From assembly GCA_010094045.1 (NCBI GenBank), contig ML986605.1:153202-217201 (forward strand): a DNA stretch of 64,000 bases. The letters are read 5' to 3'. Below are positions 23,685 to 34,802 of this stretch, piece after piece (the stretch's first letter is position 1; each line of letters opens with the position of its first letter). Both the position numbers and the translations under genes were made by a program. Source of the stretch: Lojkania enalia (Eukaryota; Ascomycota; Dothideomycetes; Pleosporales). The notes beneath the pieces were generated by a model. That model was not told the origin of the DNA, searched no databases, and worked only from the letters and a program-made list of their open reading frames with translations.

Positions 23685-25689
23685 CTAGTGGAACTCGTTT
23701 CTCTCAGCATAAACATCGTTCTCCAAGTACACCTCCGTCTTATTCGTCATCTTAGGCGTCAAATCCTCGCATAAAAAGCAGCAAATTAAACCCAAGCCAC
23801 CAAAGGAAAGCGAGCTCAAAGCTACAATCTTCAATGCATGCGCATAGCTCCACTGGAAAGCCAAACCTGCAGCTTGAAGTGCTTCCACCGTCGTTCCCGG
23901 GACTGCACCGATGGCCCCTGCGCCGAGCGGAAACGCAGCGAGCAGCTTCTGAGCATTCTCAGGGGTCATTCCTGCATCGATGGCCGCCTGGGGGACGGTA
24001 GTTGCGGCGCGTGTAGTTTGCGTGTTTGTGAGGATGGTAGTGTAAATGGCTTGGGCAAGGGAACCACCAGCGTAGCGAGCCATGCCTGCCAAACCGCCTG
24101 AGAAGCCCAGGTCTTGTTGTGGAACGCCAAGCTGCGTGAAGGCTACAGATTCATATTGAGCCCAGCCGAAGAACGCTGCCAATTGTTAGCGAGGGATACT
24201 CTAACGAGGGATGAGTGTGTCCACGTACTTGCGTTGATGCAACAAAACGCAATCATCATGCCTTTGTTGAAAGGCGTGCAAAGTCCCATTAACGCTCCGA
24301 AAAGTGTCATTCCCGTCCATGAAATGATCAGAGTCCACTTCCAGTGGCCCAATAAGTTTCCGAACGCTACCAACAAACAGGCTCCGAACACAAGACCAAC
24401 ATTGGGTGGCAATGTGAGCAGCAATTCGGTACTTCGTGAAGTATTGGCGTCGAGGTAGAAAACATTTACCATCGTCGGCCTACAAAGGTAAGCAAATGCA
24501 AATCATCGAAGAACCAGTCTCAACTTACCAGATGATGTTGACCGAGTAGTAGAACATAGTGACAATAAAGGCGACAATAAAGGGCGCCGTAAACTCACGG
24601 CCATTATGAGAGCGGAAGAGATGAGGCGGACAGAGCTTGTAGGGGACATTTGAAACAGTTTCCCAGACGCCGAAAACCGCAATGAGCACGAATCCAACCA
24701 CCATCGGAGCTACGACAGTGACATCGCTGCTTGACTTGTATGTCGTGTTGATAATACCAACAAGAGTCAAGCAAATACCCGGGATAATAAGCGCGGAGCC
24801 AACATAGTCAAGGCCCTTGTATGCCTCATGCCACGGGACACCCTTCGGGTGTTTCGGGGGTTTGTAGTAGAGAACGATGGCCGCAAGCGAAAAGAATTGC
24901 GCAATGAAGCCGCCCCAGTAAATGTATTTCCAATCTCCATTATCGATGGCGTACTAGAATAGTTAATAACAAACACCGTGTGTAGAGACTCTCGACTCAC
25001 TCTTCCAACAATAGGTCCGATGATGACAATTAAAAAGACAAAGCCATCTGATATACAGATACCAATATGTCGATATTTGTTTGGCAACAGCTCCGGGATG
25101 CTGCACATTGCCATCTATAGGATATCAGCGCGTGGTCAGGGACTCTGCAGGCGGTCACATACCTGACAAAATCCGCCACCAAATCCGGTAATAGCTAAGC
25201 CAGCAGTGAACTGAGTTGCTCCTGACGTAGTAGCAGTGATTATAAATCCGACGCAGCAGCATGCGTTACCGAATATGAGGAACAGTCGTCGTCCAAAGAG
25301 ATCGGAATTTGCTCCAGCGATCAAGAATCCGATAGCATTGCCAGTCGTATATGCAGGAACATACCAAGCCATAGAGGTCGGCTCGCCGAATTGGATAGAC
25401 AGCTTGCTCTGGAGTGCTGCAGTAGTTGGAACGGGCCAGAAACTAAGGCCAAACGTCGCGGAGAGAACCTTCAGAATATTAGGATCCTTCAGGATATGCA
25501 ATCCTTCTGTCAGAAACGTACAAAAATGACCGACCATGTTTTCCAAGTGACGGTGACGGTGTCACCGCTAAGTGTGGTCAAGGCACCTGGAGGAGGCGAG
25601 TCCGACGACACCTGCTCAACCTTCTCGATTTCATGTTTCTCGGTGGAGATGGGGCGTTGGGGGTTGTCTTCGACATTTTCAACCGCCAT
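23685..25689 (-). CDS. Major facilitator transporter, TRI12-like (14-TM type)
   Basis: Six exons (25689-25522, 25468-25163, 25114-25001, 24953-24529, 24479-24229, 24175-23685), 584 aa. Hydrophobic helices run through the protein after a charged cytosolic N-terminus rich in Glu, Pro and Ser. Exon 2 has the loop 2-3 signature in the form GANSDLFGRR, and WPVPTTAAL and YIYWGGFIAQFF fit the TRI12/siderophore-type drug:H+ antiporter branch. It should move a small organic compound across the plasma membrane using proton motive force. The direction (uptake of a growth substrate or export of a toxic intermediate) cannot be told. Its place inside the cluster suggests the cargo is the substrate or product of these enzymes. 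Confidence 0.88.
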
Positions 25690-26342
25690 GGCAACTATGC
25701 TTTTACGTTGTCAAAGTAGGGACGAATTCCTGGTCTGTAGCAGTCGACTTTGCATTTTTACGACATACCTCCTTTTTTAATCCCCAACGCAGAGCTCACG
25801 CTAAACCTCGGCCATCAAGCTAGCAAAGCCCTACCATTGGGATCCCCGCATCCCGGAAACGAGACCGAGCTAATGTTATGGTAACCCAGGATCCAGGTCG
25901 CCAGCGAGCGCGAGCGTGTAGCAAAAGATTGAGGCAATGTGATTGCCCGGAAGACTCGATCCGGGGTAAAGTGTGGGCTAGGACCAATGGCCATAGCGCT
26001 GGCTTTCGTTTAACCAAATCAAAAGGCTCAAGAGTTCCGGATGAGCTTTTCCAGCACCCTGGTATGGCCATCCTCGCTCACGGGTGGCGTATAGTAAGGG
26101 GTGGGCACATGATTTTAGGCAAGGCTAATTGTGTGATTGGGGCTATTTTTTTTTTACTTCTAGGTTTTTTTTGATATGTTAGCATGGATTCTATTTCGTC
26201 TAGTATGCGACTTGCCACATTCTTGGGCCCTCTAAATCACTAGAAACCGAGCGAGACAACATAGGAGCGCCACTAGTACAAATTTTCAATTATATTATTC
26301 TTCCATCTCAGAATCGCACCTCTATCTAAGCTTCCATATCCC
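25690..26342. promoter_or_regulatory. MFS upstream region and EthD 3' flank
   Basis: About 650 bp. CCTCGG occurs at 25806-25811, about 117 bp upstream of the transporter start. Frames at 25820-26071 and 25878-26174 have no domain. A T-rich tract lies near 26145-26172. Confidence 0.4.
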
Positions 26343-27119
26343 TCAATCTCGCGTAATCCCATCCTTGACATCGCAGTCTGGAATCGCCTTCCCGAATATG
26401 ATCAGATCATGCCTTTCACCATCCGTCAGCATATCAAACTTCACAAAAAATATATCCATAACCGCAAATTTTAGAGCTGAAAATGGAACACTTACGATGC
26501 CATGACCTTGATACCACTGTTTTTGTAATCCATGAAGTGATCTGCATCAGGCAACAACGCTGTCAAGACACCATAAGCATTCCATCAAAAATCATTGTTC
26601 CGATTGATACCCTACCTTTGGCATACTCATCGCTCGTCGAAAACTTCTCCCAATCCTCCCAACTCCTCACCCAAATACTCGAGCACGCGTCATAATCCAG
26701 CAGCTCCATGCCCAAGGACTTAACCTTCTCCTTCATCTCGGGAGTTTGGTAGTTCTAGAAATTTATGCACTCGTTATTTATCGATTCCAAGATTTGGAGG
26801 TATTGGGGGTTTGGGGATATCTCGGTGCAGCTCGGGATTGGCTAATGCTGACCTGTACATATCTCTGGATTTTGCAGACATTGAAGTTTTTTGATGCGAC
26901 GGTGAGATCCGAGTGGACGTGGTTGTAGTGCATCTGGAAATGGTCGTCATCGACGTTTGGTAGCTTTTTGAAGAAGAAGGATAGTTTTATGCAAGCTGAG
27001 ACGACTTAGAATATACAGATAGGTAGTAGGGAATAGAAGAACTTGCGTTGGTAGTTCTCTTTTTGATCCCAGGCGAGTTGGGGATAAGTGAATTTGTGGT
27101 CGATTTTGTTGTGTACCAT
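26343..27119 (-). CDS. EthD-domain protein
   Basis: Five small exons (27119-27047, 26995-26853, 26754-26616, 26559-26496, 26412-26343), 162 aa. No single reading frame shows this gene; it appears only after splicing. The joined protein has the EthD ferredoxin-like fold pattern: CIKLSFFFKKLPNV, then HYNHVHSDLT, RYVQNYQTPEMKE, DYDACSSIWV and a closing KVMASHDLIIFGK. EthD proteins are dimeric alpha/beta-barrel proteins seen beside monooxygenases and decarboxylating or dehydrating enzymes. The exact reaction here is unknown. Intron 1 does not start with GT: a GC-AG intron with donor GCAAGT at 27046-27041 is the only splice that keeps the frame and restores the conserved NYQPCIKL junction. It lies between the transporter and the zinc alcohol dehydrogenase. 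Confidence 0.82.
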
Positions 27120-27516
27120 TTTGTTGAAGCAAGCGTGGGATTGTGAAGATTCAAAATTTCGAGCAGTTGTATGTAGATGAAGCTTAATAGGGATTTCTCA
27201 CAACGCTTTACGGAAATCTAAGACCGAAGTAAATGCTGTGGCGTCGAGCGGGGTTTGAGCTACCCCAAGGATGATGAAATACCCCATTTCCGCCCGTAGT
27301 ACCTTGAAGTCACTTAGAATGGTACTTCTCGCACAAATTATCGAAAGGCAGAAGAGCGCCATACTCGTCTAGAATTCACGAACTTCACGAAAGTAGGCTT
27401 CACAAAGCATTGAAAGAGAATTAAATATTCTAAGCCGCATGACACTAAGTCTCGATATGGAAACAAGTTATCTTCATTCATGAAGAAATGATGCTAAGCG
27501 CTACCTCACGTACTAT
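27120..27516. other. Short intergenic region
   Basis: About 400 bp between two minus-strand genes. It should contain the EthD gene promoter and the ADH 3' region. Nothing else seen. Confidence 0.5.
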
Positions 27517-28756
27517 CTAAAATACAACAACCTGTCTCTTCTCTGCCTTCCCAGCATGCATATCTGCAAACATCCTGGGAAGATCTTCAATTTTATTATA
27601 CTCCACCTCAGGCTGTATATTATGCTTCCCAGTAAAATCGACAGCCTTCTTCATCCGCTGGGGAATACTCGTGCTATCTGCTTTGATGCGATATCTCCCA
27701 GTCGTAAGATCAAAAGTGTTGATGAAATCCAAGCCCTTAGGTGCAATGCCAATGACCATCAGCAAACCCCCTGTTCGTAGCACGTTCGGGGCGCCGGCGT
27801 ACGCGGCATTGGAGGCGCTATAAACGGCCGCTGCATGGCAGCCTTTCCCCGTAAGTTTTTTGATGTCTTCGGTGTAGTTCTTGTTTGTCATCGAGTTGAA
27901 GACAGCATCAGCTCCGGCATTCTTGGCGGCTTCAAGTTGTGCATCGTTGATGTCGAGGCCAATTGTTTTGATGCCCATCTGCAGTTCGATCAGTCATGAT
28001 TTGCGATGTAGCGGAATACTCAAATGGCTGGAGGGTAGTGGAAAGGTTCACTCACTGCTTTTGCGTATTGAATAGCATATTGACCCAAGCCGCCGCATCC
28101 AATGACAGCAAGCCATTGCCCAGGTTGCAGTTCACAGCTGTCTACAGAGTGGAACGAAGTAATGCCGGCGCAGAACAAGGGTGCAGCTTTCGACATATCT
28201 AGATTCTTTGGCAGTAACACTGCGTTCTGCCAATCAACCTGTAATTCGTTAGTGTGGATCCTCCCTAGAATCGAGTGTTTACGCATACAACCACATACTC
28301 CTGGAAATACCCATCCACAACAAACCCCTGAAGCTTCGAGTTCCCAGTTTCTTGCGCCCAACATTAGCCAATTCACAACCAAAGCAATTTTCAGATTCTC
28401 TTACCGCATCGAAGGTTATGCACCATGCACCCTTCACACTCAAAACAACATCCAATAAAGTAATTGAACCCAATCGCATCGCCAACCTTGAACCCCTTGC
28501 CTTCCGCTGCTGGATCAATTTCCTCAATGAATCCGACGCCCTCATGACCAAGTGTGACCGGATAATCTGGTCGCATCTCGGTCATCAAATCAGAATGGCA
28601 TAGCGACGCAGACTGAATCTTGATGAGGAACTGTCCTTTACCAGCTTTGGGTTTCGGGATGTCGTTGATGACAACCTTTTGCTGCTTCCTACGCAATCAG
28701 CGATCCGTTCAGGTCATCAAGAGAGTGACGTACGGGTCCCACTGGCCGGCTTTCAT
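27517..28756 (-). CDS. Zinc-dependent alcohol dehydrogenase (MDR family)
   Basis: Five exons (28756-28734, 28688-28405, 28350-28289, 28238-28056, 27978-27517), 337 aa. The first exon is only 23 nt and encodes MKAGQWDP. Catalytic zinc ligands appear as C38 in SLCHSD and H56 in LGHEG. A structural zinc lobe follows with closely spaced Cys residues near 88-102 (FECEGC and NLRC). The NAD(P) fold has GCGGLGQYAIQYAK, then an acidic residue (GLDIND) that favours NAD. It should oxidise an alcohol to an aldehyde or ketone, or do the reverse. It could feed the aldehyde dehydrogenase or make the ketone for the BVMO. Size and motifs match yeast-type ADHs. Confidence 0.92.
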
Positions 28757-29435
28757 GTTTGCTTTATCTTATCGCTTAGGTGCAGGTTACGGCCTGCCGA
28801 GTTGAGACCGGATGAGTACTGTGATGGTTCGACGAGGTATATGGACTCTACGAAGAATAGAGGAAGAATAAAAGGAGAATTCCCCTTTCTGGAGGAAGAC
28901 TAGATCCATAGGGCGTCACTACCGCGGCCATCGTCGCCCTATGGATGGCTACGCCAACATGCCTCCGCACATAAAGAGCGGAAAAGTCGCGCCGACATGA
29001 CTCCAGGAAGCCAAGAACAGTTCGAGGTCCAAAGGCTGAGCTCGGCCAGGTGAGTGGTACCCCGCGGGCCTAGACGGTTTACGCGTAGAGCGGGGGAGGG
29101 GTTGGAGTTCGAGTTCCGCTCGAGCTACGCTAAGTTTGAGCCCGGTGCGCACGAGTCATGGACTATAAATGTCACCTGAAATATTCAAGATAGCCTTGGA
29201 ACCTGGAGAATCGGGTACTATATGTGATATTTACTGAATGGAATTATGTTGATATAGAATATTAATAATGATAAAGCCCCACCTAAATGCTACCATATGA
29301 ACCATTGTAGGGTGCTATCCTTAATGATTCGATACATACGTTTGGGAATAGCAATCACAGGGCTCAAATTAAGAAACCTGTATCGAGATTGAAGGAAAGT
29401 AATAGTTTAAATACCCAGTCTAGCTATCAACAAAA
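28757..29435. other. Intergenic region
   Basis: About 680 bp between the ADH start and the acyl-CoA dehydrogenase end. No gene found. A GC-rich part near 29040-29130 contains a tRNA B-box-like string but does not fold as a tRNA by eye. Confidence 0.5.
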
Positions 29436-30843
29436 TCAAACAATACCCCAAAACTCCTCCGGCTCCAACCTCCACTTCTTACACAGCTCCTGATACCTCT
29501 TCGTATACTCCTCCGCCCTTGCCCTATACTCATTTGCCCTCTTCATCTGATCTCTCCCTACTTGATGTCTATGCGCTGAGTCAGGGCCATCAGCAACCCT
29601 AACGAACCTCGCATACGTCCATATCTCCGGAAGTGGTGTGTGTTGCGTTAAGCCCTGTCCACCATACATCTGCATCGCCTCATCAATGACCTTGAGCAGC
29701 GCGTTCGGCACCATGATCTTGCTTTGAGCAATGGCATACCGTCCTGCTTTGTTACCTTGAAGATCCATGGTATCAGCGGCGTTGAGAACAACTTGGCGCA
29801 TAGCGTCGATCGTCATCCGCATATCAGCTATCCGCTCAATGTTGCTGTCGAACTCCCCAATGAACTTTCCGCGTGGCTTCTTGCGAGGCTCAAAGCATCG
29901 AACGAGTGCAAGCTCATACGCACGTTCGGCTTGGCCGATTAGGCGCATGCAGTGATGGATTCGCCCCGGTCCGAGACGACCTTGGGCAATCTCGAATGCT
30001 CGGCCAGGGCCGAGGATGATGTTTTCGATCGGAACACGGACATTCTCATAAATATATTCGCCATGGCCTTCTGGCGCCCAGTCATAGCCCATAATGGAAA
30101 GGTTCCGGACTTGTTTTAGCCCCGGTGTTCTCGCAGGGACAACTAGAGTTGTATGCCTATTCCACGGGTTGGGATTGGTGGGGTCGGAACAGCCCATCAG
30201 GATGAACAATTGCATTTCATCATTGTACTGGCAGTTTCCATAGAGCTTTCGTCCGTTGATTATTACCTCCTTGTCTGTAATCTCCATTCTTATACCGATT
30301 TGTGTGGCGTCGGACGAGGCGACGTCCGGCTCTGTCATGCTGTATGCGGACGACATGTCGCCGTTCATAAGAGGAAACAGCCATCTTTTCTTCTGCTCAG
30401 GAGTGCAATATTTGGCAAGGAGTTCGATGTTACCGGTCTCGGGGGCGTGGCAGTTCATAGTCTACAAAATCAGCTCTGTGTTCTATGTAAGTATCAGAAA
30501 GCCCTACCTGCGCACCCCAATACACTCGTCCCATTATCTCGGCGCAGCATGAATACTCCAAGTTCGTCAATCCAGGGCTTTCCTCGAAGTGATTAGGCAA
30601 GAACAAATTAAATAGTCCCTGCGCCTTGGCTTTGTTGCGCAGCTCGTGAATGATGGCGGGCGTCTTCCAGCGGTCGGCTTTCAATTGTGCCTTGTAAATG
30701 CGTTCGGCGGGAATACATTCTGTCTCAATCCAATCGTATACTTGCTGGATTTTTTCGATTGCAATAGGTCGCAATTTTGCTTTGACCCATGGAGGGATTC
30801 GCGCGAAGGCGGGGTTGTCGTCCATGGAGATGCTCGATGCCAT
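29436..30843 (-). CDS. Acyl-CoA dehydrogenase, ACAD10/11- or LvaC-like
   Basis: Two exons (30843-30508 and 30461-29436), 453 aa. An N-terminal helical domain is followed by the flavin/substrate strand motif SSAYSMTEPDVASSDATQ and the helical C-terminal domain with MQMYGGQGLTQHTPLPEIW. These show an intact FAD enzyme of the acyl-CoA dehydrogenase family. The variant with RVADGPDSAHRHQVGRDQ resembles the ACAD10/11 branch rather than the short- or medium-chain enzymes. That branch eliminates phosphate from 4-phosphoacyl-CoA in animals and in bacterial LvaC. An APH-fold kinase lies about 1.6 kb away, which strengthens the idea. It has no peroxisomal C-terminal tripeptide (ends GIV), so its compartment is open. 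It is divergent from the hydrolase gene. Confidence 0.92.
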
Positions 30844-31205
30844 TGCAACAGTACGCTAGAAACACTCGATTGCTACGGCGGTGAATAAAGAAGGTCAATA
30901 AATTGCACTAGAAATATTCTAACACATGTAGTAACCATATTGAAGCTATGCCTGATGGAGGATCTGGCGTGAGCCTTTGGATGGCCGAGGGTGTTGTGCG
31001 GACGGAGGTCGGAAGTCTTTACGCGTAGAAGCTTGAGCTTGGGCCCCTGACGTCTCTCTGAGCGGATTCTTCCAAGACAGCTCGCTATAGCCCACTTGCG
31101 TGGAGAACCCGTGATTGGCGGCCAAGATACATTTTATACGGATAAGTGTCGCAATGGAGGGACACATAGGCTCATGTTGCATTGAAATCTACCTAAGTTC
31201 TCATC
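30844..31205. promoter_or_regulatory. Divergent promoter of ACAD and hydrolase genes
   Basis: A 362-bp interval between outward-facing starts. CCGAGG occurs at 30985-30990. The short distance implies shared control of the acyl-CoA dehydrogenase and the hydrolase. Confidence 0.5.
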
Positions 31206-32316
31206 ATGTCTGAGGGATTCGCGAAATCATGGCTTGAGGTGAGTATGCGAGCGTTGTCCATTGCAAACGATCATGCTCTGATAATTTCACAGTTTGAGAA
31301 GGAATTTGGGGAGCGTCTTCTGCTCCATGGCTCCGTTCAGGATTGCCTTGAGGAGTTTGGGAGAATCGGAGCGAAGATGGCAGGAATGTACACTTTTCCA
31401 CCCCCTGACCCTGCTGTAAAGACCCAAGACATGACAATCGAAGGTGGACTGAAGGTGCGAATATACACACCGGAGGAATACGGAGGCGGAAAACCCGTTG
31501 GAGTTTATTTCCATGGCGGAGGCTGGGCAATGGGGGACATTGCAGGCGACGACGCTTTCTGTCGACAGATATCAAAAGGTGGAGGTGTCGTTCTCGTGTC
31601 TGTGGAGTACGGACTTGCTCCACAGAACAAGTACAACGAACTAATTGGTGATTGCTACAAGGGCCTTCAATGGGCGCTAATGAATGCGAAGAAATTGGGC
31701 GGAATCGAGGGGAAGATCTTTACATCCGGTGTGTCTGCTGGCGGCCAACTCGCCCTTGGCTTGGCTCTCAAAGCTGTAGATGAAGGGCTTGGAGATTCTC
31801 TAGTTGGTGTTGTGGCGGAAGTTCCTGCAACTGTACACCCAGATGGCGTTCCAGCAAGTCTTAAACCGAGTTGGACGTCCTACGAGGAGCATGCCGAACA
31901 CACAATTGATAGTGCGGATGCCATGCGTACATTCTGGGGTGAGAGGACCTGCCAGAATATCATTTACTAGATCTAACCGGGCATAGATGCTTTCAACCCA
32001 CCGCCGACTGATCCATACGCTTCCCCACTTCTTCACGACAAGCTCAATTGCCTCAAGAAGGTATATCTCACAGTAGCTGGACAGGATACCTTGAGAGATG
32101 ATGGCCTTCTCTTCAAGCAGAAACTTGATGAGAATGAGTAAGTTCACTGGATAGCTCGCCAAGACTATCTCTAACTACAATAGGGTGCCCAACAAGATGG
32201 ACCTCTACGAAGGATACCCTCACTATCACTGGGCGTGGCCTTCCAAAACCCTTGACGCACCGAGGAAGGAATACATTGCAAATCTTGCCAAGGGAGTGCA
32301 GTGGGTAGTATCATAG
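31206..32316 (+). CDS. Alpha/beta hydrolase, HSL-type esterase or lactonase
   Basis: Four exons (31206-31238, 31293-31938, 31987-32137, 32184-32316), 320 aa, phases consistent. The hormone-sensitive-lipase signature HGGGW begins at residue 85 and forms the oxyanion hole. The nucleophile elbow GVSAGG has Ser159. The acid is probably in QDTLRDD, and the His in the C-terminal YPHYHWAW segment. It should hydrolyse a carboxyl ester. Next to a Baeyer-Villiger enzyme the natural idea is opening of the ester or lactone that enzyme makes. Exon 1 is 33 nt and is followed by a GTGAGT donor. It has no signal peptide, so it is intracellular. Confidence 0.91.
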
Positions 32317-32488
32317 CCCGGATTTCATTAGTAGTCTGAAATACAATCCACGCTTTTCCCCAGCAATTTCGCACCAACACCAAACACCGTCTTTGATATA
32401 AAATAGGGATATTCTTAGATTGGAACGTGTTTAATATTCTAACAAACTCCCCTCTCCCCCTCTCTGACACGAATTTAAAACAATAAAT

Positions 32489-33597
32489 TTACAAATTCGC
32501 CCTCTTCCTACCCCCCTCCTTCGCCCTCCTCACAAGCTCCCAACAAATCTCAGCAGCAGGCCCCATCTCATCCCCCACCTTCTTTGCCTCAAGACTGCTC
32601 GCCTGTCGAACCGCGTACCTTGCTCTAATCCCCTGGAAGATAATACTATCCCTCCACATGGCAAACGCAATGCTCCAAGGCAACTCCGGAGTCGGGTCCC
32701 AGCCCGCGACTTCTGCATACCACGTGATGATCTGGTCACGGGTCGGCAGACCCGGGGCATAGTGAGGGGATGAAGGGGCTTGGTAAGAGGAATGGAAAGC
32801 CGGATGGGAGTTGCGGCGATCGAGAGAGAAAGAGGTGATAGTGTACGGGACAAGGAGGTTCGAGAGATCAGACAAGGGATGACCGATCGTCGACATCTCC
32901 CAACTGTTCATCATTAGGTTTCACATTCCTTTCTATAATCACGGCATATAGTAGGATGAGTGGCGGTGGGGAGGAGACCACTTACTCCAGGATCCCAATA
33001 ACCCTCGGCTCTGTCCGATGGTACACGAGATTATCAATCTTATAATCGCCATGGATAGGCGTCCCCCTATCCCTCGGCCTCGCCCTTGTATCCCTAAAGA
33101 ACGCGACCAGCTCGCCCATCCGCGGTACCTCACCGACCTCCTCCCCGCTCTCGATATCCTTGACTTTACTCTGCGCCTCGCCCAACGTGCCAAACGTCTT
33201 AATCTGGCGATCGTAGAACCCGCTCGACTTGCCGTATCCCTCCAGCCCAACATCCTGTGGGACCAGCCGGTGCAGTTTGGCTAGCGTGCGTACGGCATCG
33301 CGCCACATCTCTGTCCTGTCGTGTGCGGAGACGTCAGGGATGGACGGCTCGGTGAAAATGCGGCCGTCTAGGAACTCCATGATGTAAAAGGGACTACCGA
33401 CTACGCCGTTGTCCTCGCACAGGCAATACACTTTGGGGACCGGAACATCGGTGTTTTGTAGTGCGTCTAGGATCCTATATTCCCGTTCTACCTTGTGTGC
33501 GGTCTTGGACACGAGTCTGCGAGCAATTAGAACATCCATCTAGTAATTTCCCCTGCGAGAATGGAGTGGGTGGTGGTGTAGTGTGCTTTCTTTTCCC

Positions 33598-33641
<44 letters not shown>

Positions 33642-33968
33642 ATATATATATATATATATAGCTTGGGGGGGAACGTACTTGCCTGGCGGCTTCTTGCGCA
33701 TGACAAACTTTGCATCATTCAAGTCTGTGATTTGGTACGTTGGATTCGATTGTCCAAAACCGAACTGCTCGTCTCCTTAGCACCGATCCACACACATACA
33801 GATTGCAATTAAAACTTAATTTCTCGCCGCATAAGGAGGTGGCTTTAAGAGGAGGGGAAGGATCGTTACCTGTTTCAGCGAGATGGGCGTTTTGATATCG
33901 GGCACATTGCGCTCGATATAGCGTTCCAGCGACGCGACGTCAATAGGTTGCCGCACCGGTCCTGCCAT
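32489..33968 (-). CDS. APH-fold phosphotransferase (ACAD11 kinase-domain / LvaA-like)
   Basis: Four exons (33968-33870, 33764-33679, 33516-32986, 32903-32489), 376 aa. Aminoglycoside-phosphotransferase fold: [10 protein letters not shown] glycine loop, RKKPPGK with the ATP-binding Lys, the catalytic loop HGDYKIDN at residues 217-224 and the metal-binding Asp at 239 in GILDWE. The sequence matches the kinase part that is fused to acyl-CoA dehydrogenase in animal ACAD10/11. Here it is a separate gene beside an acyl-CoA dehydrogenase. The predicted reaction is ATP-dependent phosphorylation of a 4-hydroxyacyl-CoA; this is inferred from family and context. Intron 2 holds a poly-A run and a TA microsatellite, which can break automated models. 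Confidence 0.9.
33590..33661. repeat. Poly-T and TA microsatellite inside the APH gene intron 2
   Basis: On the plus strand a C/T-rich tract is followed by about 27 T residues (interrupted poly-T) and then about ten TA dinucleotides. It lies within the intron between exons ending at 33679 and starting at 33516, so it does not affect the protein. Confidence 0.9.
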
Positions 33969-34802
33969 TCCAACACCCGTCCGCAGAGAAACGACAAAAG
34001 ATGAGGGGAAAAATTAAAAACAAAATATATATATATATATATGCTCAGGACCAAGTTCTTAATCAGCAATACACCAGACAGCCCAATTCACTGCGCTCGT
34101 TAAAGGACTCACAAGACAAACGACTTGATCATGGAAGTTTTGTTTCTACCTTACACTCCGAAAAGGGACCTAGCTCCACAACTGCATGTCCGACAGCTGG
34201 ACATGCTTGCCGCACATCTTATCCAGGCCGAGGTGTGCGGGGAGCGGGGAGCTCGGGGCTGATACATAGCTCCGCCATACGCTAGGCTCGGGACAGGTTA
34301 ACCGTGGAGTAACCGCTCACGTGTACTGAATCACTTTCCGGGATTTGGAATCATGGCTAATGAGTCAGTAGATCTATTCAGGTGGATATGAAAGTAATTG
34401 CATAGTTTTCGAATGCCTGATATTCTGGTTTATACATTCTTTTTCAGCGCCGAATTGGAGAATTGCACGGCCCATGTATTTTTACAAGTCTTAGCTACTA
34501 TCTCTGACTCCTATAAGGTATCTTTTTTTATAGGCTGATGTCTCCAATGCTCTCGACTTGATGCCACAATGCTATCAATTCGGTTCGCTACCATAGTTTA
34601 TGGATGCTTCAGTCGGTTTCACTATTTGAAATCATTCACCTATACATAGATCACCGCTCACTCCAAACACTTCCACCATCATTTCACAATCGATGAAAGC
34701 ATTCGTCATGAATAGAAATTAATTTAATTCCAACACAGTCTGACAAGTCGTAAGCAATTCTCTCATATGACATTGCTTACAAGCTCAACTTCTACACAAT
34801 CT
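33969..34802. promoter_or_regulatory. APH gene upstream region and peptidase 3' flank
   Basis: About 830 bp. It has a second TA microsatellite at about 34024-34041, close upstream of the kinase start, and CCGAGG at 34228-34233. No gene seen. Confidence 0.45.

Noticed and set aside
29040..29130. Possible tRNA (string AGTTCGAGTTCC)
   Set aside because: A T-arm-like word and a weak A-box-like word are present, but a full cloverleaf could not be drawn. tRNAscan-SE would decide.
11716..33968. Reading the cluster as a secondary-metabolite biosynthesis locus
   Set aside because: MFS and BVMO genes are common in such loci, but no backbone-forming enzyme is found between 7 and 41 kb, while a CoA ligase, ACAD and kinase fit breakdown better.
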